Positions 1 to 8,806 of a stretch of 64,000 bases of DNA are shown here, piece by piece. This DNA is from Bacillota bacterium (GTDB lineage: Bacteria; Bacillota; Clostridia; Christensenellales; SZUA-584). Where the stretch lies: contig JAEZKQ010000027.1 in the NCBI GenBank assembly GCA_023436115.1, positions 44,366 through 108,365 of the forward strand, read 5' to 3'. A model generated the notes under the pieces. The model did not search any database. It had not been told where the DNA came from and worked only from the letters and a program-made list of their open reading frames with translations. The position numbers were made by a program, and so were the translations under genes. Numbering within the stretch: the stretch's first letter is position 1; every line of letters starts with the position of its first letter.

Positions 1-143
1 ATGCTCTTTTCCAATATGACGATAGACACCATGGTACAAACGATCACATCCGGTGCAAGCTCTGCGATATTGAGATTGGGAAAGACGGCGCCTGTCAATA
101 TGAGGTCGACGACGGCCGCCGCAAACATTATCAGATATCTCAT
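1..143 (-). CDS. mreD: Rod shape-determining protein MreD, N-terminal part (cut by window edge)
   Basis: The reading frame starts with an ATG that overlaps the mreC stop codon (ATGA) and stays open to the window edge. The 47 visible residues are hydrophobic (starting MRYLIMFAAAVVDL) and resemble the first membrane segments of MreD, an integral membrane partner of MreC in the elongation machinery that guides lateral cell-wall synthesis. The ATGA overlap implies translational coupling. The identification rests on position after mreC and hydrophobicity, since most of the protein is outside the window. Confidence 0.8.
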   Translation of the reverse strand, partial: MRYLIMFAAAVVDLILTGAVFPNLNIAELAPDVIVCTMVSIVILEKS

Positions 144-994
144 TTAAGAGCCTCTTCAACATCAACGGGCTTTGATGTGATGATCATGACCTCTTCCAGC
201 TGGCTGAAGTCTACCCAGGGAGATACGAGCGCCTGGTTTCTCATGCCGTCGTTGCTTTGGCTGACCTCCACCACCTCACCGATGGGAATGCCTTTGGGGA
301 AAATACCCGCAAGGCCCGATGTGATGATCTTGTCGCCCGGCATCAGATCCGCGTCGAGCGGCAGATTGCTCATCGACAGCAGCACATCCTCATCCCCGGA
401 AGTGTTGGCGCCGCTGAGAATCCCGATATCCCTCGTACGTTCCACGATGCCCGACACGCCGCTTGACGAATCGATAAGGGCCATTACGCGGCTGAAGTTT
501 GCACCCACATGCACCACACGCCCCACAAGGCCGTCGCCATTCACCACAGGCATATCCACTTTGATGCCGCTGGAGAGTCCGGCATCAATGACAAACATAT
601 TGAACCAGTGTCCCGGCGCTTTGCCGATGACATGGCATGACACATATTCAAGATTGGTTGTTGTTGTATCGAAATTAAGAAGCTCTTTTAACCGCTCGTT
701 TTCCAGCTTGACCTCGTTATAATCCTGCAGCTGGCCTTCCAGCTCGGCCACTCGCGCTTCCAGCTCCAGGACCTCTGATTCAAGATCCGTTCCGGAGAAT
801 ATACGCGCAAAAAAGTCGCCGATAGCGTCTGTGGCGGAATAAAGCGCGCTTTGTATGGGCGAAAAAATGCTGCCGACCACGCTTTCTGTTCCCGACATAT
901 TATTGGTTCCCGCCGTGATCACAAGAACGACGAGCAATATAATCACAACAATAATGGTAACCATTAAAGGCCGGTTACGCCATAGATTCAGCAT
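140..994 (-). CDS. mreC: Rod shape-determining protein MreC
   Basis: The 284-residue protein has the MreC layout: a short cytoplasmic N-terminus, one membrane helix at about residues 10-30, a coiled coil at about 72-110 rich in Glu and Leu, then the extracytoplasmic beta-barrel domain with typical stretches such as VIGKAPGHWFN and VNGDGLVGRVV. MreC links MreB filaments to penicillin-binding proteins during cell elongation. Length is normal for Firmicutes. The ATG follows a good ribosome binding site (AGGAGG), and a TATAAT promoter lies just upstream. mreD follows with a 4-base overlap; mreB is not in the window. Function is assigned from family knowledge. Confidence 0.95.
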   Translation of the reverse strand: MLNLWRNRPLMVTIIVVIILLVVLVITAGTNNMSGTESVVGSIFSPIQSALYSATDAIGDFFARIFSGTDLESEVLELEARVAELEGQLQDYNEVKLENERLKELLNFDTTTTNLEYVSCHVIGKAPGHWFNMFVIDAGLSSGIKVDMPVVNGDGLVGRVVHVGANFSRVMALIDSSSGVSGIVERTRDIGILSGANTSGDEDVLLSMSNLPLDADLMPGDKIITSGLAGIFPKGIPIGEVVEVSQSNDGMRNQALVSPWVDFSQLEEVMIITSKPVDVEEALK

Positions 995-1017
995 AGTCCC
1001 TCCTATCTTTGCGTGGT

Positions 1018-1046
1018 ATTATATCATAAAACGATAAATTGTAAAA
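1018..1046 (-). promoter_or_regulatory. Probable sigma-A promoter of mreCD
   Basis: On the minus strand a perfect -10 hexamer TATAAT (1018-1023) lies 17 bp from a weak -35 TTTTAC (1041-1046), just upstream of mreC. The spacing is ideal and the -35 match is only partial. Confidence 0.6.
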
Positions 1047-1093
1047 CTCACTGATAATGTTATTTACAAATTATACATAGAACCTCCGGGAAT

Positions 1094-1137
1094 AAAAAAA
1101 CCCCTTCGCGCCGGATTTTTTTACCGGCAGCGAAGGG
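1094..1137 (-). terminator. Intrinsic terminator of the ABC transporter operon
   Basis: On the minus strand a long GC-rich stem (CCCTTCGC..GCCGG pairing with CCGGC..GCGAAGGGG) is followed by seven T residues, directly downstream of the permease stop codon. It separates this operon from mreCD. Confidence 0.9.
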
Positions 1138-1150
1138 AAAGTGGTGGTCA

Positions 1151-3778
1151 TTAGATGTTCTCGTCCTTTAGTGCGTCGATAATATTTTCCTTTTTGATCT
1201 TGCTTGTAGAATAGATCATTGTGGTAAAAACGATCACGAGTATCATGAGCACGACAAAACCGTAGCTGCTCCAGGGGAGCGTGAAGCCTGTTTCAACCAC
1301 GCCCGATTGTACGTTGTACAACAGGTAAGCCACAGCAACGCTGATCGGCAGCCCAAATAGCAGCCCCTTAAGGCCGTAGAATATACTCTCGAAACGTATC
1401 ATACGGTTAAACCCTTTGGGCGTCATACCCACGCTGCGCAGCATCGCGAATTCGCGCCGCCGCAGCGCAATGTTGGTGGAAACGGTGTTGAATATGTTCG
1501 CAATACAGATCAGGCTGATGAGTATGATGAACCCGTATACGAACACCGCTAAAAAGGTCAGCATATTCTGTTCTGCCCGTGAAGCGCTTTTCACATTATA
1601 CATGTAAACCTGGGAGGGCTGTAGTTTTTCAGTGATTTGAGCAATTTGCTTCTCCAGCCGCTGGTCGTCGTCGGTTTTCAGATAGACATCGTGATTGATC
1701 AATGAGCTGACATCTCCCAAGCCTTGCGTGAAAGCATCGAAGACCTCTGCTTTCATCACGACTGTGCAGTAGTTGAAGCTCTGGATCATATTCCCCATAG
1801 GCCGCTCCTTGGTTACAGCGCCGATTGTCAGTTTGCCCGTTTGTTCTTTGCTCTCTGCGTTTAAATAGAAGGTTAGAGTATCACCTGCAAGAACATTAAG
1901 TATATCTCCAGATATCTTGCTCAGTCCCTGTCCTTCATCCGGCGCATAATCCTGACCGTAGTTGATGAGTATGGCCCGGGGCGCTTGGGTATCAGAAAAT
2001 TCATCTTCGGAAAGTCCCAGCGTTTTGGAATATGCCGCAAAACTTTCGTCATCGATCGCGATGATGCTGACACAGAACATGCCGCCGATATCATTCGCCG
2101 TTCCGATTAGTTTTTTGGTATAATCACTTAGCATATCATCGGTGACGGCTAAGAAGCCGCTTAGCTCTGTCGTCTCGCTGTAGTCGGTCACAAGGTCAAG
2201 CGATTCCACAGCTTTATTGGTGCTCTCGCGCAGCTCCGGCGGCATTTGATAATAACCTAGCGATATATCAAAATTGACACCATCCTGTGTGATACCCGTA
2301 ACCATCTGTGCCATGCTCGCGTACATGGACACCGTGAGAAACAACACGATGCTGATGACAAGCGATACAATGGTAGCGCGGTATTTTTTGCGGCTGCGCT
2401 TTAAGTTTTTGAGCGCAATCGTGGCTTCAAAGCCGAATATCGCTTTTGTGAGCCGTGAGGTTTTCACAGCCCGCCGCGTGAGCCTTACTTCGTTTGCGAG
2501 CCGGATGGCATCAATGGGCATAATCCGTGAGGCGCGCCTTGCAGGCACATACACAGAAATAAAAATCGTTAATGCCGAGAGCAGCACCGTTGCGCCCACG
2601 ATCCAAAGCGGAACAACGATTTCGAGTGTCACGTCCGAGCTTGTATAGAAGAAGCTGTCCATAAGAGGCTGTATGGCTTTTAATGTCACGGCCATGCCGC
2701 CGATTCCGGCCAGCAGTCCTAAGGGGATACCGATGACACCGATAATAAACCCCTCATAATAGACACTGGCACGCTTCTGGCTTTTGGTGGCACCCACACT
2801 GGCCAGCAGCCCCAGCTGACGCGAACGCTCCGATACCGATATGGCAAACGAGTTGTAGATAAGCGATATCGACGCGAGCATAATAATCACGATGATAATG
2901 CCCGCAAAAACCTGCATAAATGTCAGCACATTGTCATAAGCGACGACGCCGTAATACCGCAGCAGATCATTATGAAAATCGATATCATTCTCGGATTTGC
3001 CTGCCTGCTGCGCAATCGACGCGCCCCTCTCATACAACCCCTTGTCGATAGACTTAAATGTGAACCGCACGTTGACGTTTTCGTCGGCAGACAGCGCACT
3101 TTCATCAAGAAACCCGACAACCCCGCAGCCGGCTGACCAGCTTTGTTCAAAGCTGGGACGCGCCATAACACCTACGATGGTGAACTCTTCTTCCGCTCCG
3201 GTCACGAGCATATCATCCATTGTGCGCTCTGTGCCTTCCTCGTTATACAAGTAGTTGACGGGAGGGTTTCCGTTTATCTCTCCACCCGCAGCTGTATGGC
3301 GTGTGCCGAGGGAGAGGCTGATTGTATCGCCCGTTTTATATGCGACGCCCGCGCTATTTTCAACGGTTTCCGAAATGACCACTTCGCTGCTGTTTTCGGG
3401 AAGCCGTCCCGAAATGAGATTGACAGACATTTGGCTAAAACCGCTTTGAGAATATTGTTTCACGTAAAGGTAGGGCTTGGAATCATTGACGGAGCCGTCA
3501 AGCTCGGCATATCCCAGATTCCTCTCCAGAAAATAGCTGTCTACCGCATCGTTGCCGATGACGGCGGGCAGACTCTCAACCGATAAATCGGCTATCGAAG
3601 CATGCCAATTGCCTCTGCTCGCGATACAGTCGCGCTGTATCAGACTCACAAACGAGGAAAAGAAAACGGTAACAGCAGTCAACATGGCAGCTGAGATGAC
3701 CACCCCGATGATGGTGACGGCCGTCCTTTTTTTGTTGCGCTTTAAGCTTTTGCGCGTAAAATCTCTGATGACGTTCAT
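1151..3778 (-). CDS. ABC transporter permease, duplicated FtsX/MacB-type
   Basis: This 875-residue membrane protein contains two FtsX-type halves. Each has one helix followed by a large extracytoplasmic domain and then three helices: helices near residues 20-40, 285-310, 340-370 and 385-410, then 453-475, 757-780, 808-830 and 845-865. Proteins of this type work with a LolD-like ATPase as mechanotransmission exporters, or in peptide-antibiotic sensing and resistance. The start codon overlaps the ATPase stop (ATGA) and has a strong GAGGTGAT ribosome binding site. It is the last gene of the unit and is followed by an intrinsic terminator. The substrate cannot be read from the sequence. The neighbouring two-component system suggests an envelope-stress or antimicrobial-peptide role, which is inference. 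Confidence 0.9.
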   Translation of the reverse strand: MNVIRDFTRKSLKRNKKRTAVTIIGVVISAAMLTAVTVFFSSFVSLIQRDCIASRGNWHASIADLSVESLPAVIGNDAVDSYFLERNLGYAELDGSVNDSKPYLYVKQYSQSGFSQMSVNLISGRLPENSSEVVISETVENSAGVAYKTGDTISLSLGTRHTAAGGEINGNPPVNYLYNEEGTERTMDDMLVTGAEEEFTIVGVMARPSFEQSWSAGCGVVGFLDESALSADENVNVRFTFKSIDKGLYERGASIAQQAGKSENDIDFHNDLLRYYGVVAYDNVLTFMQVFAGIIIVIIMLASISLIYNSFAISVSERSRQLGLLASVGATKSQKRASVYYEGFIIGVIGIPLGLLAGIGGMAVTLKAIQPLMDSFFYTSSDVTLEIVVPLWIVGATVLLSALTIFISVYVPARRASRIMPIDAIRLANEVRLTRRAVKTSRLTKAIFGFEATIALKNLKRSRKKYRATIVSLVISIVLFLTVSMYASMAQMVTGITQDGVNFDISLGYYQMPPELRESTNKAVESLDLVTDYSETTELSGFLAVTDDMLSDYTKKLIGTANDIGGMFCVSIIAIDDESFAAYSKTLGLSEDEFSDTQAPRAILINYGQDYAPDEGQGLSKISGDILNVLAGDTLTFYLNAESKEQTGKLTIGAVTKERPMGNMIQSFNYCTVVMKAEVFDAFTQGLGDVSSLINHDVYLKTDDDQRLEKQIAQITEKLQPSQVYMYNVKSASRAEQNMLTFLAVFVYGFIILISLICIANIFNTVSTNIALRRREFAMLRSVGMTPKGFNRMIRFESIFYGLKGLLFGLPISVAVAYLLYNVQSGVVETGFTLPWSSYGFVVLMILVIVFTTMIYSTSKIKKENIIDALKDENI

Positions 3779-4458
3779 TTGCGCATCACCTCATCTTTGA
3801 TGATGCGGCCGTCCTCGATACCGATGATACGGTCGGCCTGAAGCGCGATATTCATATCATGCGTAATGAGAATCAGCGTCTGTCCGTACTTTTTGTTTGT
3901 CAAACGCAGCAGCGAAATGATATCGGCGCTGTTTTTGCTGTCCAGATTGCCTGTGGGTTCGTCGGCCAATACCAGCGCGGGGCTGTTGATCAGCGCACGG
4001 CCGATCGATACTCGCTGCTGCTGTCCGCCCGAGAGCTGGTTGGGCAGATGCTTTTTGCGTTCTTCAAGACCCAGCATCGAGAATATTTCGTCAAGCTGCT
4101 TTTTGTCGGGCTTGCGCGCATCAAGCAGCAGCGGCAGCGTGATGTTTTCCTCTACATCCAGCACGGGTATCAGATTGTAAAACTGGTATATAAGACCTAC
4201 CTGCCTGCGCCGGAATATGGCAAGTCGCGTTTCGTTGAGCGCATAAATATCCGTGTTGTCCACGAACACCTTGCCCGATGTGGGGCGGTCTACACCGCCC
4301 AATATATGCAGCAATGTGCTCTTGCCCGAGCCGGATGAACCGACGATGGCGACAAATTCTCCTTTTTCCACGCTGAAGGATACGTTATCCAGTGCGCGTA
4401 CAGCAGCTTCTCCGCTGCCGTATACTTTGCATAAATTCTCAACTTTCAGAATTTCCAT
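3775..4458 (-). CDS. ABC transporter ATP-binding protein, LolD/MacB family
   Basis: The 227-residue nucleotide-binding protein has Walker A (GSSGSGKST, about residues 40-48), a Q-loop, the signature LSGGQQQR, Walker B ending in LADEP with the usual TGNLD extension, and the H-loop ITHD. These are the marks of the LolD/MacB/FtsE group, which powers FtsX-type permeases. It is translationally coupled to the permease by a 4-base overlap and starts after a good AAGGAG site. The operator shared with the upstream regulator genes lies about 45-80 bases in front of it, so the pair is probably a target of that two-component system. Confidence 0.95.
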   Translation of the reverse strand: MEILKVENLCKVYGSGEAAVRALDNVSFSVEKGEFVAIVGSSGSGKSTLLHILGGVDRPTSGKVFVDNTDIYALNETRLAIFRRRQVGLIYQFYNLIPVLDVEENITLPLLLDARKPDKKQLDEIFSMLGLEERKKHLPNQLSGGQQQRVSIGRALINSPALVLADEPTGNLDSKNSADIISLLRLTNKKYGQTLILITHDMNIALQADRIIGIEDGRIIKDEVMRK

Positions 4459-4503
4459 GGCGTAACTCCTTAAATCTTATTACCGCCATGATAAACACTG
4501 CGT

Positions 4504-4541
4504 GTGACATGCCGGTGACTTGCTGTGTGACAGTTTTGTCA
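4504..4541. promoter_or_regulatory. Probable response-regulator binding site before the ABC genes
   Basis: The inverted repeat TGACAGTTTTGTCA (4528-4541) matches 13 of 14 bases of the one upstream of the response regulator gene (6256-6269). Here it is preceded by further GTGAC half-sites at 4504 and 4515, about one helical turn apart. Repeated half-sites at this spacing are typical of OmpR-family regulators. The site overlaps the end of the kinase gene. Confidence 0.6.
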
Positions 4542-5528
4542 TTTTGGGAAACGGACGGTGAACGTGCTGCCTGCATGCGGATGGGAAGACGCGTCGATTG
4601 TCCCGTTCTGGCCTTTCACAATCGCGGATGCCATCGCAAGACCGATGCCCACACTGTCGTCCGAGGCGTTTCTGCCACGGTAGAAACGGCTGAATATATG
4701 CGGCATATCTTTGGGGTTAATGCCCGGCCCGCTGTCTTCAATACGTATCTGTGTGAATATGGGGTTGTCGCTGCATGTGATACGGATATGGCCGCCTTCA
4801 GGCGTATATTCAATGCAGTTCTTGAGTATATTCACCAGCGCTTCGGCTGTCCAGTTCTTGTCGCAGCCGATGACAACGCCGTTATCGCTTAAATCCAGCG
4901 TCTGGTTTTTGATTTCCATGGGTATCAGCAGGGGAGCGCACGCTTTATCGAGCAGCGTTTTGGCGGGAACGGGTGCGCGTTTGAATTGTACTGTTTTTGC
5001 GTCGAGCTTGGAGAGCTTTAGCAGTGAGGCCACAAGCCATTGTATGCGCTCGAGCTGAGCACGCAGGCGGTCCGTAAACTCGTGGCGTTTTTCGTCGGGC
5101 AGCTGTGCGTCGCAGAGCAGATCGGTCATCATAAGCATCGATGTCAGCGGCGTTTTGAGCTGATGCGAGATATCGGACAGCGCGTTTTGCAGCGCCGCTT
5201 TTTCTTTTGCCAAAATATCGTTCTGCTCGCGCAGCATCACCGTGACTTTATATATTTCGCTTTTGAGTATCGACAGCTCGCCCTCCACATTGTCGCGCAC
5301 ATCCAGCACATATTCGCCGCTGTTGATGCGCTTTAAATATGTGCTTAGCTGTCCGATCTGAGTGTAGCGGCGCTGTGTATAGACGATAAACAGCGAAATA
5401 AGCAACAAGCCTAACAGCCCGGTGATGATGCCTGCGGCAGCCGATACGATAAAGCCGACAGCGCTGCCGATAGCTGCGCATAGCAGAAGAAGCAATAAAA
5501 AGCGCTTGAACTCGGGATTGCGCAACAT
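4539..5528 (-). CDS. Two-component sensor histidine kinase
   Basis: The kinase has two N-terminal membrane helices (about residues 8-50) joined by only a few residues, so it lacks an obvious extracellular sensor domain. A short linker leads to the H-box (DISHQLKTPL, phospho-accepting His) and an HATPase domain with N-box (NILKNCIEYTPEGG) and G-boxes (DSGPGI, GIGLAMA). Intramembrane-type kinases of this shape commonly sense envelope stress through a partner ABC transporter. The ATG at 5528 is chosen because AGGCAGG lies 8 bases before it; a GTG three codons upstream is the alternative. It directly follows the response regulator gene. Confidence 0.93.
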   Translation of the reverse strand: MLRNPEFKRFLLLLLLCAAIGSAVGFIVSAAAGIITGLLGLLLISLFIVYTQRRYTQIGQLSTYLKRINSGEYVLDVRDNVEGELSILKSEIYKVTVMLREQNDILAKEKAALQNALSDISHQLKTPLTSMLMMTDLLCDAQLPDEKRHEFTDRLRAQLERIQWLVASLLKLSKLDAKTVQFKRAPVPAKTLLDKACAPLLIPMEIKNQTLDLSDNGVVIGCDKNWTAEALVNILKNCIEYTPEGGHIRITCSDNPIFTQIRIEDSGPGINPKDMPHIFSRFYRGRNASDDSVGIGLAMASAIVKGQNGTIDASSHPHAGSTFTVRFPK

Positions 5529-5529
5529 A

Positions 5530-6210
5530 TCACTCACCTGCCTTATAGCCCAGGCCGCGCAGTGTATGGATCAGCTTGGGGTTCTGGGGGTCGTCCTCAA
5601 TCTTTTCGCGCAGGCGCTTCACATACACAGTCAGCGTATTATCGTTGACAAAATCGCCCGCGATATCCCATATGCCTTCCAGCAGCTGCCCGCGGGAGAG
5701 TACCTGCCCGGGGTGAGCCGCGAGCGTGAGCAGCAGTCGGTATTCAAGCGCGGTCAGCAACACCTCCGCACCGTTTTTCAATACACGGGCCTGCTTGGTG
5801 TTGATGGTCAGATCGCCCAAAGTGATTTCGTCGGTGGCATCCCCGGCCTTTTCGGTGCGCCGCAGCACGGTGCGCAAGCGGGAGAGCAGCTCGCGTATGC
5901 GAAAGGGCTTGGTGATATAATCATCTGCGCCCATATCCAGCCCCATGACCACGTTGACTTCATCGTCACACGCTGTCAGAAACACGACGGGAAGATCGCC
6001 GTGCGATTTAATTAGACGGCAGATATCGTAGCCGCTGCCGTCCGGCAGAGACAGGTCGAGTATGGCGAGGTCGAAATGCGTTTCGCCAACGGCTTTAACC
6101 GCATCGGCGGCGTTGTAACAAACGGTTACGCCGTAACCTTCCTGCCGCAGCGTGTATTCGAGCCCCATCACAATGGTTTTATCGTCTTCGACGAGCAGTA
6201 TTGTTTTCAT
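5530..6210 (-). CDS. OmpR/PhoB-family response regulator
   Basis: The 226-residue protein has a receiver domain (residues 1-115) with the acidic pair in LVEDD, the phosphorylation site in LAILDLSLPDG and the conserved Lys in ITKPF, followed by a winged-helix Trans_reg_C domain (about 128-226) with the ending LIHTLRGLGYKAGE. It is the first gene of the regulator pair. A near-perfect inverted repeat 45-60 bases upstream also occurs in front of the ABC genes, suggesting autoregulation as well as control of the transporter. Confidence 0.95.
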   Translation of the reverse strand: MKTILLVEDDKTIVMGLEYTLRQEGYGVTVCYNAADAVKAVGETHFDLAILDLSLPDGSGYDICRLIKSHGDLPVVFLTACDDEVNVVMGLDMGADDYITKPFRIRELLSRLRTVLRRTEKAGDATDEITLGDLTINTKQARVLKNGAEVLLTALEYRLLLTLAAHPGQVLSRGQLLEGIWDIAGDFVNDNTLTVYVKRLREKIEDDPQNPKLIHTLRGLGYKAGE

Positions 6211-6254
6211 ATCATCACCTTCTTCTAATTATAGCCTGTCACCGATACTTTTGC

Positions 6255-6270
6255 ATGACAGATTTGTCAT
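6255..6270. promoter_or_regulatory. Probable operator upstream of the response regulator gene
   Basis: A perfect 6-4-6 inverted repeat, ATGACA-GATT-TGTCAT, lies upstream of the regulator start, next to another GTCAC half-site near 6238. Its core differs by one base from the site before the ABC operon. Confidence 0.6.
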
Positions 6271-6345
6271 ATAGGCCGTTTGCAGCGTTATATTGAAAAA
6301 ATCATCAATATCTCTTATCAAATTCTATACTTATACTGGTATTTC

Positions 6346-6354
6346 TGATATAAT
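6346..6354 (+). promoter_or_regulatory. Extended -10 promoter of the GNAT gene
   Basis: TGATATAAT is a perfect extended -10 element (TGnTATAAT) 53 bases before the start codon. No good -35 hexamer is visible, as is usual for extended -10 promoters. Confidence 0.55.
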
Positions 6355-6406
6355 ACGAGTATTTTAAAGGGTACTTTATAGACAAACTGTAAAGGGGTAT
6401 TTGAAC

Positions 6407-7534
6407 ATGGTTGAGATAAAAGAAGTCTTAAGCAAGAGTGATCTTAAGAAATACGTCTGTTTCCCGGATACGCTTTACAAAGGTGTAAAATACTATATCC
6501 CTGAGCTTAAATCTGAAGAATACTCCATGTACTCACCCGAAACAAATTTTTCATTTGAATATTGCGATGCGAGGTTCTTTCTTGCTTATAAAAACGGCAA
6601 GTTAGCAGGCCGTATCGGCGCTATTGTCAACAAGAGATCCAACGAAGTCTGGAATCAGAAACAGATACGTGTGACACGCGTCGATTTTATAGACGACTTA
6701 GAAGTGTCCGGCGCACTTTTCGGCGCTGTGGAAGGCTGGGCGAAAGAACTGGGGCTCACCGAAGCGCATGGCCCTTTAGGCTTTACCGACCTTGATAAAG
6801 AAGGCTTGCTGGTGGAAGGCTTTGACCGCATGGGTTCCACCGTGACCATATACAACTTCCCTTATTATCCGAAGCATTTTGAAGCTCATGGCTATGTGAA
6901 GGATATTGACTGGGTGGAATACCGCATCCGCGTACCCGAAAAGGGAGACCAGCGTGTGGCGCGTGTGAGTAGGCTGGCGGAAAAGGTGATGGAGCGCTCT
7001 AATGTACGGTTTTTCAATATCAAAAAGATAAAAGAAGCGGCGCCCATCGTCGTTCAGCTTTTCGACCTCTTAAGCGAGTGCTATAAAGAGCTGTATGGTG
7101 TAGTGCCGTATACCGAAAAGGTCGCAAAGGATTATCTGCGGCGTTTTACACCGCTGCTGAATCCCGAATTTGCTAAATTCATTGTGGATGAAAACGATAA
7201 GCTTATTGCTTTCGGACTTGCCGCGCCGTCGCTTGCCGAGGCTTTTAAAAAGTCGCGCGGGCGCATGCTGCCGCTAGGATGGTATCATTTGCTTCGTGCC
7301 GTCAAGAATCCTAAGGAACTTGAGCTTTATTTGGTGGCCGTTCATCCCGACTATCAAAAAGCGGGGCTTGCCGCTCTGCTCATGAACGATATTACCGCTT
7401 CGGCAATGCGCAGAGGCATCAAGTATGCCGAATCTTCACCCGAGCTGGAAGACAATAAAAAGGTGCAGGATTTCTGGAAAAACTATGATGTGGAGCAGCA
7501 CAAACGCCGCCGATGCTACAAGAAAACGCTGTAA
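6407..7534 (+). CDS. GNAT-like protein of the YghO type
   Basis: The protein has about 375 residues. The central stretch around GLLVEGFD followed by a Pro-Tyr-Tyr motif and a conserved 'GY.KDIDW' region resembles YghO-type proteins. The C-terminal part (ELYLVAVHPDYQKAGLAALL) looks like the acetyl-CoA binding turn of GNAT acetyltransferases. The substrate is unknown. The ATG at 6407 has AAAGGGG nine bases upstream; a TTG two codons earlier would be too close to it. The gene converges on the next one with stop codons two bases apart and no terminator between them. Confidence 0.75.
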   Translation: MVEIKEVLSKSDLKKYVCFPDTLYKGVKYYIPELKSEEYSMYSPETNFSFEYCDARFFLAYKNGKLAGRIGAIVNKRSNEVWNQKQIRVTRVDFIDDLEVSGALFGAVEGWAKELGLTEAHGPLGFTDLDKEGLLVEGFDRMGSTVTIYNFPYYPKHFEAHGYVKDIDWVEYRIRVPEKGDQRVARVSRLAEKVMERSNVRFFNIKKIKEAAPIVVQLFDLLSECYKELYGVVPYTEKVAKDYLRRFTPLLNPEFAKFIVDENDKLIAFGLAAPSLAEAFKKSRGRMLPLGWYHLLRAVKNPKELELYLVAVHPDYQKAGLAALLMNDITASAMRRGIKYAESSPELEDNKKVQDFWKNYDVEQHKRRRCYKKTL

Positions 7535-7536
7535 CC

Positions 7537-8316
7537 TTACGCATTAAGTTCAAAGACACGCTCATTTCGGGCTGCGCTGAGCATCACGGCCTCCTCCATT
7601 GTGTATAAACCATGATCTTTGCCGAGCAGCCACTTGGAGGCGTATATAGCGCCTTGTCCGAAGGCCGCACGGTTGATGGATTCATGGATAATGCGTATCG
7701 TCTGATTGGGCAAACCGAATACCACTTCATGCTTGCCGACGATTCCGCCGACACGTATCGAATTCACATGGTTTTGCGTATCCAGCCCTAAGTCTTCAGC
7801 AATACGCAGCGCCGTACCTGACACATCCGGCTTGCCTTTAAAATGTTCTTCAATGATCTCAATATCAGCTTCAGGTACAATACGCTGCAACACCTTGGAG
7901 GCTTCTATCAAAAAATTAATACCCAGCGTAATGTTGGGCGAATAGAGTACAGCCACGTTTTCGCCAAGCTCTTTTAACTGCTTGAGTTGTTTTTTCTCGT
8001 ATTTTGAAATGGCTGAAACTATACGCGTTCCGTATCTTGCGGCGTTTTTATACGTCTCCACGGCGCTGCTGGCGCTAAAGTCAATAATGACATCCACAAA
8101 ATTCTCCTCAAAGAAAGTCTGCGTGTCGATGGAATCGATCGAGTATATTTTGCCCTGGTTCGTCTCAAAACCCATGAGACGGCTGGCATACTCGCCCTCA
8201 TTGCGTTTTGACTTGCGCAGTACCCACACTAATTCACAGTCTTCATCCTTTATGATCTCCTGTGCCACGATGGAGCCCGTCTTTCCAAAACCACACATAC
8301 CGACACTTATCTTCAT
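7537..8316 (-). CDS. Dihydrodipicolinate reductase-like protein
   Basis: The 259-residue protein begins with a nucleotide-binding motif (GMCGFGKTGS). In its second half it carries a DapB-like active-site segment, EEHFKGKPDVSGTALRIAE, with His, Lys and the SGTAL loop. DapB reduces 4-hydroxy-tetrahydrodipicolinate in diaminopimelate and lysine synthesis. The N-terminal half is divergent from textbook DapB, so the substrate is uncertain. The start at 8316 is set by a near-perfect AAAGGAGG seven bases upstream; the frame continues 36 codons further upstream but that part reads as untranslated leader. A DAP-pathway gene, dapL, also occurs in this window but far away. Confidence 0.7.
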   Translation of the reverse strand: MKISVGMCGFGKTGSIVAQEIIKDEDCELVWVLRKSKRNEGEYASRLMGFETNQGKIYSIDSIDTQTFFEENFVDVIIDFSASSAVETYKNAARYGTRIVSAISKYEKKQLKQLKELGENVAVLYSPNITLGINFLIEASKVLQRIVPEADIEIIEEHFKGKPDVSGTALRIAEDLGLDTQNHVNSIRVGGIVGKHEVVFGLPNQTIRIIHESINRAAFGQGAIYASKWLLGKDHGLYTMEEAVMLSAARNERVFELNA

Positions 8317-8647
8317 CAAATTCCTCCTTTTAAACCAACTTACCTTCTTTAAAAGCGTAAACTTAAACAGGTCTACTGAACGAACAATAAGGCCTTGAAA
8401 ATATATACAAAAAGCAAAACCCAAAATACATTTGCGTTTTCGTGATCAATCTATTTACTTTTCTCCCGATGCTTAAACATCAGGACCGCCAATACCGCCA
8501 CGTTAAAAATAAGGAAACAACCCACCGGAAACCCGCATTTTTTGTATCCATAAAACGTTTAAGAAGTGCAAATCGTCTATGGCACATGATCCGTTCTTTT
8601 AAGCGGACGAGTTTCCAAATAGCCATTGGCATATCGAATATGGTTGC
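8317..8647 (-). other. Long transcribed leader of the DapB-like gene
   Basis: The promoter at 8654-8682 would give a 5' untranslated leader of about 330 bases. It contains several possible stems, for example CCTGATG pairing with CATCGGG near 8462-8482 and a short GCAAA/TTTGC stem followed by T residues near 8411-8438. I could not match it to a known riboswitch or T-box consensus. The rest of the gap up to the next gene (8683-8806) shows nothing else recognisable. Confidence 0.4.
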
Positions 8648-8653
8648 TTTATT

Positions 8654-8682
8654 ATCATACCATACCTAGCTAGGTGGTGCAA
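8654..8682 (-). promoter_or_regulatory. Promoter with a palindrome in its spacer
   Basis: On the minus strand TTGCAC (8677-8682) and TATGAT (8654-8659, with an upstream TGG resembling an extended -10) are separated by exactly 17 bp. The spacer contains the perfect 12-base palindrome ACCTAGCTAGGT (8664-8675), a likely repressor site. Confidence 0.65.
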
Positions 8683-8806
8683 GCTTTGAAGCCAATAGAC
8701 AAAAATATCACAAAATTCAAAATTCATATGACATTTGAAATCAAGACCCTTTTCTATTATCATGCAAGGGTGTATACTTGCTTTTAGTGAAAATATGGAG
8801 ATAAAT

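Noticed and set aside
8425..8640. Possible T-box or lysine riboswitch
   Set aside because: A GTGGCGG..GGCGGTCCTGATG stretch was considered, but the T-box core GGGTGGNACCGCG and the L-box motifs are absent.
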